Shown here: in pieces, positions 1 through 6,001 of the stretch
Numbering within the stretch: position 1 is the first letter of the stretch
Layout of the letters: each line of letters opens with the position of its first letter
NCBI GenBank assembly: GCA_007128085.1
Contig: SKYC01000273.1
Location: 1 to 6,001 of the forward strand
Direction: 5' to 3'
Origin: Saprospiraceae bacterium
Lineage (GTDB): Bacteria; Bacteroidota; Bacteroidia; Chitinophagales; Saprospiraceae
Length of the DNA stretch: 6,001 bases
Notes under the pieces: generated by a model
Seen by the model: the letters and a program-made list of their open reading frames with translations, nothing else
Databases searched by the model: none
Told to the model about the DNA's origin: nothing
Translations under genes and position numbers: made by a program

Positions 1-831
1 ATCCTTTTCACAATGGTGGTTGGCTTTTTCTCTTCCTGTGAGAGGGAGGAAAAAATTGCTGACAGAGGAGCTCTCCTGGCTGAGGTGGCCGATAAAAAAC
101 TCTATGAAAGCGATCTGAGTTTTCTATTTCAAAACCCGAATTTTGACGGGGACAGTGCAAAAACCATTAGCTCCTATATCAGCAGGTGGGTAAGAGAACA
201 GGCCATCCTGGTAGAGGCCGAAAAAAACGTGGAAGACACAGGAGATATAAATCGCAAGGTATCCAATTACCGGGAGGCTCTCCTCAGCTATACTTATGAA
301 AAAAAACGGCTTGATCAAATAGTTGATACAGCCATCTTAAGAATGGAAGTGGAGGCATTTTACGAAGAGCAACCCGATCAGTTTCTGGCATCAGAAAAGC
401 ATATACAGTTGAGGTTGGTGGCTTTTGATCCGGGCAGAAGCAACATTTGGCCACTGAGAAATGAAGTATACAACAGAGACATCAGTGAGCGGGAACTGGA
501 GGAGATTGTAGAATTGAATGAAGGGGAATGGATACTCAACCCCTATTTCTGGTACAATTTTAATATTGTGGACGATGTGACGGAAAACCGTTTGAATCAG
601 GATAATATAACTGCGGGATATGAGTTTTCCTATAACGAAGATGGCAAAAGATATTTTTTAAAAGTGCTTGGTGTCGTTGAAGAAGGAGAGCCTATGCCTT
701 TTATGATGGTTGAAGACAAAATTCGCCAACTCATTTACATTCAAAGGAGAAATGAGTTGTTATCGACCATAAGGAATGAAGCGTATGAAAAACAAATGAG
801 AAACCAACAAGTTAAAATACATTTTCCATGA
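1..831 (+). CDS. SurA/PrsA-like periplasmic lipoprotein without a parvulin core (5' end outside window)
   Basis: Probable periplasmic folding helper anchored to a membrane by lipid. Numbering is from the ATG at 13. The frame is open to base 1 (I-L-F-T before that Met). Only eight residues separate the Met from Cys9, too few for a signal peptide, so the true start lies upstream. F-S-S-C at 6-9 resembles a lipobox, with Phe at the unusual -3 position. Residues 21-40 (LLAEVADKKLYESDLSFLFQ) have the 'is it needed, which residue starts the N domain' pattern of SurA N-terminal domains, followed by long helices to about 118 and the typical F-Y-E-E-x-P-D-Q-F segment at 116-124. Where a rotamase domain would be expected there is no GGxLGW and no FGFH motif. 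Instead there is an aromatic-rich stretch at 173-184 and a C-terminal helical, charged tail. It overlaps the next gene by 4 bp, so the two are probably co-translated. Chaperone rather than isomerase activity is my inference; annotation pipelines may call it peptidylprolyl isomerase or hypothetical protein. Confidence 0.75.
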   Translation: MLFTMVVGFFSSCEREEKIADRGALLAEVADKKLYESDLSFLFQNPNFDGDSAKTISSYISRWVREQAILVEAEKNVEDTGDINRKVSNYREALLSYTYEKKRLDQIVDTAILRMEVEAFYEEQPDQFLASEKHIQLRLVAFDPGRSNIWPLRNEVYNRDISERELEEIVELNEGEWILNPYFWYNFNIVDDVTENRLNQDNITAGYEFSYNEDGKRYFLKVLGVVEEGEPMPFMMVEDKIRQLIYIQRRNELLSTIRNEAYEKQMRNQQVKIHFP

Positions 832-2243
832 CAATGAACCTTATAAAAAAACTCTTTCTGTTCGGACTCTTTAGTTTGATTTCCGCAGCTATCCCTGCCC
901 AGTCACCCGATGACCTGAAAACCAAGGGCGATGGGCTGATTCTCGATAAAGTTATCGTGCAGATCGGCGGTGAATACATTTTACTGACAGAACTCGAGCA
1001 ACAGTACGCCTATATGAGGGAGCAGTACCCGAGGGAAGCGCACCCCATTCAGACTCGATGCATGATACTCGAGAACCTAATGGCACAAAATCTTTTGGTC
1101 AACCAGGCCAATCTGGACAGCATCATCGTAAGTAACGAGGAGGTCAATGCCCAATTAGATGCGAGAATTGATCGCATTTTGCAATTTATGGGCAACGACA
1201 TTGAAATGTTTGTCAATGAATACGGAATGACGCCCGAACAGGTGAAAGAGGAACAGCGCAAACCCCTGAAAAATCAGATTCTGGCAGAGCGCATGCAGTC
1301 CATGGTCATGTCGGACGTAAGGGCTACTCCTTCTGAAGTGATCGAGTTTTTTAACAGCATTCCGAGGGACAGTCTACCCTTTTATAATTCAGAAGTACAA
1401 ATTTCCGAATTGGTCATCATTCCTCAGGCCAATGAAGAGCAGAGAGAAATCGCTCTCAACCGAATAACGGATTTGAGAGACCGGATTGTTTCCGGAACAT
1501 CCACCTTTGAAGAAATCGCAACCACTTTTTCTGACGACCAGGGTTCTGCCAGACGAGGTGGGAATCTGGGCTGGCAGAGCCGGGGTACTTTTGTTCCGGA
1601 GTTTGAAGCCACCGTCTACAATTTGGAACCCGGAGAAATTTCCGATCCCATAGAAACCGAATTTGGCTTCCACATCATAGAATTATTGGAGCGGAGGGGA
1701 AATACGGTCAATGCACGACACGTATTGATCAGTCCCACCATTACCGCGGAGGATTTTGAATTGGCAGAGCAGGAATTGGACAGTATCCGAAACCTGATCA
1801 TCCGGGATACCATTCAGTTTGATGCAGCGGTAAGACAATTCGGAAGTGACAAAGTACAGTCTTTCGACAATGGTGGCCGGATTGTCAATCAGGCGCGGGG
1901 AAATACCTTTTTTGAAGTGGGTGACCTGGACCCGGATGTGTATTTTGCCATCATCAATCTGTCGGTGGGTGAAATTTCTGAAGTCGTGGAGTTTACTGAG
2001 CGTGGAGAGCGCAAGTACAAAATTTTCAAATTGCTTTCGCGAACCCGGCCGCACCGCGCCAATTTAAAAGAAGACTACGCCAAGATCAAAGACATGGCTA
2101 CGGAGCATAAACGAGCCCGGCTTTTCAATGAATGGTTGATGGAGAAGCTCTCCGATACCTATATCTACATCGAAGACCGGTACCACGAATGCCCCAATAT
2201 TGAATTTTGGCTGGAACAGGCAAAGGACACTGCTCATAAGTGA
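828..2243 (+). CDS. surA: SurA-like periplasmic peptidyl-prolyl cis-trans isomerase/chaperone
   Basis: Chaperone of the SurA family, expected to escort outer-membrane proteins across the periplasm. The 471 residues begin with a signal peptide (K7-K8, hydrophobic 9-22, likely cut A24|Q25, a common site in Bacteroidota). The SurA N domain covers about 38-175, starting with DKVIVQIGGEYILLTELE. Parvulin repeat 1 spans about 190-290, with SDD at 235-237, GGNLGW at 244-249 and FGFHII at 279-284. Parvulin repeat 2 spans about 295-405, opening with NARHVLI at 295-301 and keeping only NGGR at 348-351. A helical tail ends near W461 and carries one Cys (455). Family length for two-repeat SurA proteins is about 430-470, so it is complete. 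Each repeat lacks one of the usual catalytic-site His residues: E194 in repeat 1 and K398 in repeat 2. Isomerase activity is therefore doubtful, while chaperone function is likely. The start at 828 forms an ATGA overlap with the preceding stop; ATG 834 (MNLIKK) is an equally good alternative. No Shine-Dalgarno is obvious. Confidence 0.9.
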   Translation: MTMNLIKKLFLFGLFSLISAAIPAQSPDDLKTKGDGLILDKVIVQIGGEYILLTELEQQYAYMREQYPREAHPIQTRCMILENLMAQNLLVNQANLDSIIVSNEEVNAQLDARIDRILQFMGNDIEMFVNEYGMTPEQVKEEQRKPLKNQILAERMQSMVMSDVRATPSEVIEFFNSIPRDSLPFYNSEVQISELVIIPQANEEQREIALNRITDLRDRIVSGTSTFEEIATTFSDDQGSARRGGNLGWQSRGTFVPEFEATVYNLEPGEISDPIETEFGFHIIELLERRGNTVNARHVLISPTITAEDFELAEQELDSIRNLIIRDTIQFDAAVRQFGSDKVQSFDNGGRIVNQARGNTFFEVGDLDPDVYFAIINLSVGEISEVVEFTERGERKYKIFKLLSRTRPHRANLKEDYAKIKDMATEHKRARLFNEWLMEKLSDTYIYIEDRYHECPNIEFWLEQAKDTAHK

Positions 2244-2310
2244 TTTGAACCGACCATTTAGATTTAGTACAAACTGCACTTCGGGATAAAGTCCGCGCGG
2301 TAAATGCACC
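2244..2310. other. Convergent intergenic gap, no clear terminator
   Basis: These 67 bases separate the stop of the surA homologue (+) from the stop of the sodium:solute symporter (-). Transcription from both sides meets here, so a bidirectional terminator would be expected. I see only weak pairings: the 8-bp palindrome CCGCGCGG at 2293-2300, and a four-pair stem with a bulge around 2282-2295. Neither is followed by a T-tract on either strand. Termination may be Rho-dependent or inside the flanking genes. Confidence 0.5.
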
Positions 2311-3801
2311 TTATTCCGACCCTCTGTCCAAAGGGGTGGGATCTTCGTAAAACTGACCCCACTTTTTGCGATCGTCGGGAGCCGTAATCAGCGATACCAC
2401 TATAAGCACCAGGATAGAAGCACCCGCGGCGGGAAGAATAATGTATTCGGCTGAAACAAATGGCTCCGAAGGGGGCGAAATAGCGTTGATGACCGTGATG
2501 ATTACCGTCACTCCAATACCCGTCGCAATAGATGCCACCCCGCCCGCTGTCGTCACCCGCTTCCAAAGAAATGCCGCGAGAAGAGCCGGTGTGAGGCCCG
2601 CCCCGACCATGGTATAGGCCGTAAATGCCATATCCAATATGGTCCGAAACTGGGTGAGAAGCAAATAAGCCAAAATTCCCAGCAACAGCACCATCAATCT
2701 TTGAAAGAATACAATTTTCTGCTCAGAACCGGTCGGATTGATAAATCGCTGGTAGATGTCCCGGGTCAGATTGGTAGAGGGCGCCAGTAAAAAGCTGTTG
2801 CCCGTAGAAGTTATGATGGCAACTGCGGCACAGATGAGCAACAAGCCCACTGCGACCGGCAACCCCAGTTCCGTTCCGAAACGGGCCGTATGTAAAATAA
2901 TTCGTTCACTGTCCTCCGCAGCCAGGAACAAAACATCGGTCGATTCAAGGGAGTTGAAGTGCGTAAAAGCCAGAATGGCCAATGATGCAATGGCTGTTTC
3001 AATAATGATGGTTCCAACGATCCACCACATAACAGCTGATTTAGCCGCCTTTTCGCTCTTTGCAGAAAAGAATTTTTGATACATATTGGACTCCCCCAGC
3101 AGCAACAGAAAGGTAGGGAAAAATACGCCCATTACCCAAATCCAATTGTGTTCTCCCAGAACAGTAAAAAACTGAGGGTCGATGTTTTCAGAAATGAATT
3201 CCATACCACCCAAATTAGAATAAACGAGTGGTACAGCCAGTATGATGGCCACGGTGATAATGGCCCCGTTGATAATGTCTACGGAAACGATGGACAACAT
3301 ACCGGCGAAGGCGGTAAACCCTATAATGAAGCCGGCTGTGAGCAGCACACCCAACCACTCCGGAATATCGGCCACCAGATTCAAAACAAATCCACCGCCC
3401 CTGAATTGATAGCCCACAATGGTCGTATAAGCGATGACAATGGCAATGGTGCCCAGAATTCTCGCCCACTTATTGTACCGGAGTTCCAGGATATCGGGCA
3501 CGGTATACTGAGCAATTCTCCTTACCCGTCCGGCGAGAAAAAAAACCACCACAATGCCTACCCAGGCTCCCGCTGCCATCCACAATTCCGACAGACCCAC
3601 CTGAGTCGCCAATCCGGCTCCGGCCAACAGACTCCCCGATCCGATCCACGTGCACAACAGCGTTCCCACGAGTTTGTAGGTAGGCACCTTTCTGCCGGCA
3701 ACCATAAAATCCTCCTGCCCCTTGATCGACCTGCTTTTAACGATGGAAATACTCATCAGCATTCCCAGGTATACTACGACAACAATGAAGAAAATACTCA
3801 T
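2311..3801 (-). CDS. Sodium:solute symporter (SSS family, TC 2.A.21)
   Basis: Inner-membrane secondary transporter that would use the sodium gradient to import a small solute. The 496 residues hold about 13 hydrophobic segments (roughly 3-21, 44-64, 75-92, 116-136, 148-168, 171-195, 221-239, 260-282, 313-333, 368-388, 393-413, 419-439, 452-474), the normal SSS topology and length. Family signatures are visible: DFMVAGRKVP at 31-40, GFTAFAGMLSIVSVDIINGA at 161-180, GESNMYQKFFSAKSEKAAKSA at 236-256 (families often have GDQxxxQR here), and TSTGNSFLLAPSTNLTRDIY at 331-350. In the last, S332-T333 fall where the TM8 sodium-site Ser/Thr pair of PutP-like proteins lies. The substrate cannot be inferred: proline, pantothenate, sugars, sialic acid and others all occur in this family. 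It follows the YfcC-type gene by 38 bp on the same strand with no hairpin between, so it is probably the second gene of a two-transporter transcript. The start ATG leads straight into TM1, as usual for the family, and no Shine-Dalgarno is seen. Confidence 0.9.
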   Translation of the reverse strand: MSIFFIVVVVYLGMLMSISIVKSRSIKGQEDFMVAGRKVPTYKLVGTLLCTWIGSGSLLAGAGLATQVGLSELWMAAGAWVGIVVVFFLAGRVRRIAQYTVPDILELRYNKWARILGTIAIVIAYTTIVGYQFRGGGFVLNLVADIPEWLGVLLTAGFIIGFTAFAGMLSIVSVDIINGAIITVAIILAVPLVYSNLGGMEFISENIDPQFFTVLGEHNWIWVMGVFFPTFLLLLGESNMYQKFFSAKSEKAAKSAVMWWIVGTIIIETAIASLAILAFTHFNSLESTDVLFLAAEDSERIILHTARFGTELGLPVAVGLLLICAAVAIITSTGNSFLLAPSTNLTRDIYQRFINPTGSEQKIVFFQRLMVLLLGILAYLLLTQFRTILDMAFTAYTMVGAGLTPALLAAFLWKRVTTAGGVASIATGIGVTVIITVINAISPPSEPFVSAEYIILPAAGASILVLIVVSLITAPDDRKKWGQFYEDPTPLDRGSE

Positions 3802-3839
3802 CTACTGGAATTTACAAGGTGATTGCGCCGGATAACACA

Positions 3840-5216
3840 TCAGGTATAACCGAAAGCCGTAGCCAAAACAATGACTACCGCTCCTGCAGCAAGTAATTTA
3901 AGTATGAGGGGCAAACAAAATTTAAACCATTTGTCAAAGGGAATTCCGGCCACACCCAATATTCCCATCAAAACCGCATTGGTCGGTATAATCATATTGG
4001 CGAAGCCGTCTCCAAATAAGAAGGCAAGAACCGCCACCTGCCTTGGAACTCCAACCAAATCACTCAATGGCGCCATCAAAGGCATGGTGACAAAAGCCTG
4101 ACCACTGCCCGAGGGCACAAATAAATTGAGGATGGTCTGCATGATCATCATCCCGACACCGGCCATTTCCGGCCCTACCTGAGACAGTGGCACAGAGAGT
4201 GCATTGACAATGGTATGCAGGATTTCTCCGTCCTCCATTATCAGAGCGATCCCCCTCGCCACCCCCACCAAAAGGGCGGTTTCAACCAGGTCTTTCGCTC
4301 CCTGAATAAACTTTTCCGCCACCAGACTCGGCCCCATTCTTCCCACGAATGCAGTAAAAACTCCAAGTATCAAAAAGGCAGCTCCCAATTCATTTAAATA
4401 CCATCCACGGGTCGCAATGCCCCAGACAGCAATTCCCAAAGCCGCAAAAAACCCGGTGACAATCAGAATATGCCTGACACTTACCGATGGATATTCCTTG
4501 GGCGGTTCACCTCCTGAAGGCGGATCAATATTGAACATCAAACTACTGGACGGGTCTTTTCTCACCTTACTGGCGTATCGCCATACGTGGTGCCCGGCTA
4601 TCATGGCAAAGGGGAAAAGTATGGCCAGGCGCAAAGGCCAGCCTGAATACGGGTCCAGCCCGGCAATCGGATTGGCCACTACCACCGTGTACTGGTTAAA
4701 GGCGGCCGTGCCGTAGCCCACTCCATAACCGGCTACAATAATTCCCACCGCAGTCATGCTGTCCAGGTTCATCGCACGACACATGGCCACCAGTATTAAG
4801 ATAAAGGGAATGTATTCTGCAGAAGCCCCCATCACACTCGAAGCAATAGCAAAAACGAGAATGACGATAAATATCAAAGAGGCCGGGCGATGTCCCATAC
4901 GCTCCAATAAACTCCCCAACAGTGCATCGATGGTGCCCGTCTGCCTGATGACTGCCAGGACTCCGCCAATAATGAACAGAAAAAATATGATCCCCTGTGC
5001 GTCAGCAAATGCTCTCGGTATGGCCGTAAATAAAAATAGAGGCCCGAGGTATTCGTGCTCCTCATTCACTTCATAGGAACCGGGAACCACCATCTCCCTC
5101 CCTTGCTCGTTGACACTTGTTTCAAACTGTCCCTGAGGAATGATCCAGGTGGCAAACAAAGCCAGAATCATTAAAAAAAACAAAAGCGCCAGCGTGTGAG
5201 GCATTGTCAACTTCAT
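3840..5216 (-). CDS. YfcC-family secondary carrier (DcuC-related, IT superfamily)
   Basis: Inner-membrane carrier of the YfcC/DcuC group, whose characterised relatives move C4-dicarboxylates or exchange basic amino acids; the substrate here is unknown. I chose ATG 5216, giving 458 residues that begin MKLTMPHTLALLFFLMI, because family members start with a short Lys-rich head and a P-H-T before TM1. The frame stays open upstream to ATG 5285, which would add 23 residues with no family resemblance. Hydrophobic segments run through the protein with a soluble loop at about 216-248. Two internal halves each carry a reentrant-type motif: residues 163-184 with GYGVGYGTAAFNQYTVVVAN, and residues 363-383 with NLFVPSGSGQAF and the following MPLMAP. 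FGDGFANMIIPTNAVLMGIL at 401-420 is the signature polar stretch near the C-terminus. P411, T412 and N413 probably line the substrate path by analogy to the superfamily. It is the upstream gene of the pair with the sodium symporter. Length is slightly under the roughly 500 of E. coli YfcC but no domain appears missing. Confidence 0.88.
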   Translation of the reverse strand: MKLTMPHTLALLFFLMILALFATWIIPQGQFETSVNEQGREMVVPGSYEVNEEHEYLGPLFLFTAIPRAFADAQGIIFFLFIIGGVLAVIRQTGTIDALLGSLLERMGHRPASLIFIVILVFAIASSVMGASAEYIPFILILVAMCRAMNLDSMTAVGIIVAGYGVGYGTAAFNQYTVVVANPIAGLDPYSGWPLRLAILFPFAMIAGHHVWRYASKVRKDPSSSLMFNIDPPSGGEPPKEYPSVSVRHILIVTGFFAALGIAVWGIATRGWYLNELGAAFLILGVFTAFVGRMGPSLVAEKFIQGAKDLVETALLVGVARGIALIMEDGEILHTIVNALSVPLSQVGPEMAGVGMMIMQTILNLFVPSGSGQAFVTMPLMAPLSDLVGVPRQVAVLAFLFGDGFANMIIPTNAVLMGILGVAGIPFDKWFKFCLPLILKLLAAGAVVIVLATAFGYT

Positions 5217-5337
5217 AAGTCCGATTTTTCTCAAGCTTGTGACTGCAAATACATAAAGGCGGAGCAAAACCACTGCGCACCTCATTTTCGATCGCAGTCA
5301 AAGACAGTTTTGTCCAATTGAAGGGCTAAGATTGATA

Positions 5338-5352
5338 TTTTTTTTAAAAAAA
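5338..5352. repeat. T8A7 tract between two CTAAGA hexamers
   Basis: Eight T bases are followed directly by seven A bases, flanked by CTAAGA at 5326-5331 and 5353-5358 (27 bp apart, same orientation). It lies 120-130 bp upstream of the chosen start of the YfcC-type gene. Such tracts are intrinsically stiff or curved and can act as upstream promoter elements; that role here is inference. It could equally be random AT-rich spacer. Confidence 0.3.
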
Positions 5353-5561
5353 CTAAGACAAATCGGATATTAAATTGAAGATCTGGTTTCTCCCGGGTGA
5401 AGAAAAGGTGCTTCTCAATGGCCAAAAATCACGTATAATCGTGCATTCAGCGGATCGGAAAGTAAATTTGATCAATCACCTTTTTACCCGAATATGGACA
5501 TAATTCCCCTTGCCCGGTCCAGTCCGTGCAAACTAATACCGTCGATCGATTTGATAAGGAG

Positions 5562-5580
5562 AAAAAAACTCCCCGGAGTA
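5562..5580 (-). terminator. Probable intrinsic terminator of the DUF4230 gene
   Basis: On the - strand the sequence reads ACTC-CGGG-GAGT followed at once by a run of T (5568 down to 5562, 7 T including the last stem base). It begins 10 bases after the stop codon of the DUF4230 gene. The stem is only 4 pairs (a fifth C-G pair would leave a 2-base loop), so it is short for an intrinsic terminator, but position and T-tract fit well. It would separate the DUF4230 transcript from the transporter pair. Confidence 0.55.
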
Positions 5581-5588
5581 AGCCGATT

Positions 5589-6001
5589 TTAGAGCTTATT
5601 GGCCAAGGGCTCAAAAGGCCCTTTCAGTTCTTGCTCAGAGGGATAAAATTCCTCGATTTGGAGTTGCCAGCCCATGGTCTCCAGACCCGACTCAAAGGCT
5701 GATAAGATATCATCCATCTGGGATTTGGCTTCATTGAAGAGCGGACGGTGTTGGGTGGCGGCCACTTTAATGAAGTTTTTGGCGCTTTTCTGTAGGCGGT
5801 TGTAGTCCTCTTCAGAAAAAGAGTTAAAGGTTCCCTGGCTTATATCATAATAGTCGGCATGATGGTCGACGGACAAAATTCGCGGATGGCCCGGATGGGA
5901 GATTCTGATGGTTCTTTTATCTTCATCTACAAGGATGGTCATGTGCTCGAGATCATAACCCACTGCGACATTGGCGTGAATTCTCATCATCAGTTTTTTC
6001 C
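5589..6001 (-). CDS. DUF4230 domain protein, C-terminal part (5' end outside window)
   Basis: Function unknown; DUF4230 proteins are usually about 200 residues with an N-terminal membrane anchor and a mixed alpha/beta domain. Visible are 133 residues from an internal Met-Met at 5990, and the frame is open to the window edge (K-K-L before it), so this Met is probably not the start and the anchor lies outside. The order of elements fits the family. An ANVAVGYDLEHMTILVDEDK strand pair comes first (6-25), then the KRTIRISHPGHPRILSVDH segment (25-43) where relatives have a P-x-P-E-I-L type motif. It is followed by a DYYDISQGTFNSFSEEDYN turn (46-64) matching the usual 'Y-D-x-x-x-G-x-F-N-x-x-x-x-x-D' pattern, and a C-terminal helix (about 65-108). 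It is followed by its own putative terminator and is separated from the transporter genes by the long gap, so it is probably a separate transcription unit. Identification is by pattern recall without a profile search. Confidence 0.78.
   Translation of the reverse strand, partial: KKLMMRIHANVAVGYDLEHMTILVDEDKRTIRISHPGHPRILSVDHHADYYDISQGTFNSFSEEDYNRLQKSAKNFIKVAATQHRPLFNEAKSQMDDILSAFESGLETMGWQLQIEEFYPSEQELKGPFEPLANKL

Larger units (their letters stand above)
5217..5588. other. Intergenic region upstream of the YfcC-type gene
   Basis: About 370 bases with no supported gene; it must contain the promoter of the two-transporter transcript and the 3' end of the DUF4230 transcript. Seen inside: an intrinsic-terminator-like hairpin at 5562-5580 (separate entry), a T8A7 tract at 5338-5352 (separate entry), and the short inverted repeat CACG-TATAAT-CGTG at 5430-5443. 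There are also the palindromes TTGATCAA (5468-5475) and TCGATCGA (5542-5549). On the - strand I find no clean match to the Bacteroidota -7/-33 promoter (TAnnTTTG with an upstream TTG). The nearest are TGTCTTTG (5306-5299) and TTAGTTTG (5536-5529), each one base off and without a properly spaced -33. If translation starts at 5285 instead of 5216 the region is correspondingly shorter. Confidence 0.5.

Noticed and set aside
1683..2054. 123-residue open frame on the - strand
   Set aside because: Antisense shadow of the second parvulin repeat of the surA homologue, which has strong protein-level support.
2244..2310. Possible bidirectional terminator between the convergent genes
   Set aside because: Only short imperfect stems and no T-tract on either strand.
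2811..3469. Smaller alternative frames on both strands within the symporter gene
   Set aside because: They share bases with a full-length transporter gene carrying clear family motifs and show no independent signal.
3076..3822. 248-residue open frame on the + strand
   Set aside because: It lies entirely antisense to the sodium:solute symporter. Its product is very rich in His, Asn, Gln, Ser and Arg, as expected when codons of a membrane protein with T in the second position are read on the other strand. No family resemblance is seen.
5463..5470. TAAATTTG, a perfect match to the Bacteroidota -7 promoter element, on the + strand
   Set aside because: There is no TTG/TTTG at the expected -33 spacing and no + strand gene downstream in the window; an 8-base match with two free positions is likely by chance.
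5401..5592. Open + strand frame in the intergenic gap, ATG at 5494 (32 codons)
   Set aside because: No start with a ribosome site, no recognisable product, and the frame overlaps the terminator and the end of the DUF4230 gene; open length is within chance.

Overview
The window looks like chromosomal DNA from a member of the Bacteroidota. The evidence is protein style, not a marker gene. There is a SurA-type chaperone with an Ala-Gln signal cleavage site, preceded by a SurA-N-like lipoprotein in an ATGA-overlapping pair. Shine-Dalgarno sequences are not obvious before any start, and the sodium:solute symporter and YfcC-type carrier match types common in that phylum. The family is not certain; something Saprospiria-like would fit, but that is a guess.

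Left part (1-2243, + strand): an envelope protein-folding operon. The first gene is cut by the window edge and encodes a periplasmic lipoprotein built like the chaperone part of SurA/PrsA, with no visible parvulin catalytic core. It overlaps by 4 bp with a full-length SurA-like peptidyl-prolyl isomerase that has two parvulin repeats. The two products probably act together on outer-membrane or secreted proteins in the periplasm.

Middle part (2311-5216, - strand): two transporters facing the surA operon. A YfcC/DcuC-type secondary carrier lies upstream, and a sodium:solute symporter follows 38 bp after its stop, so the two are probably on one transcript. Neither substrate can be read from the sequence, and no enzyme gene accompanies them. 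The 67-bp convergent gap (2244-2310) has no convincing terminator.

Right part (5217-6001): about 370 bases without a supported gene between the YfcC-type start and the next gene. This gap holds a T8A7 tract, a few short palindromes and one plausible intrinsic terminator. That terminator serves the last gene, a DUF4230 protein on the - strand whose 5' end lies outside the window.

I see no RNA gene, CRISPR array, mobile element, phage gene or defence system. All reading frames are intact apart from the two genes cut by the edges. This is mostly ordinary housekeeping and transport sequence. The most interesting detail is the complementary loss of catalytic-position residues in the two parvulin repeats of the SurA homologue.
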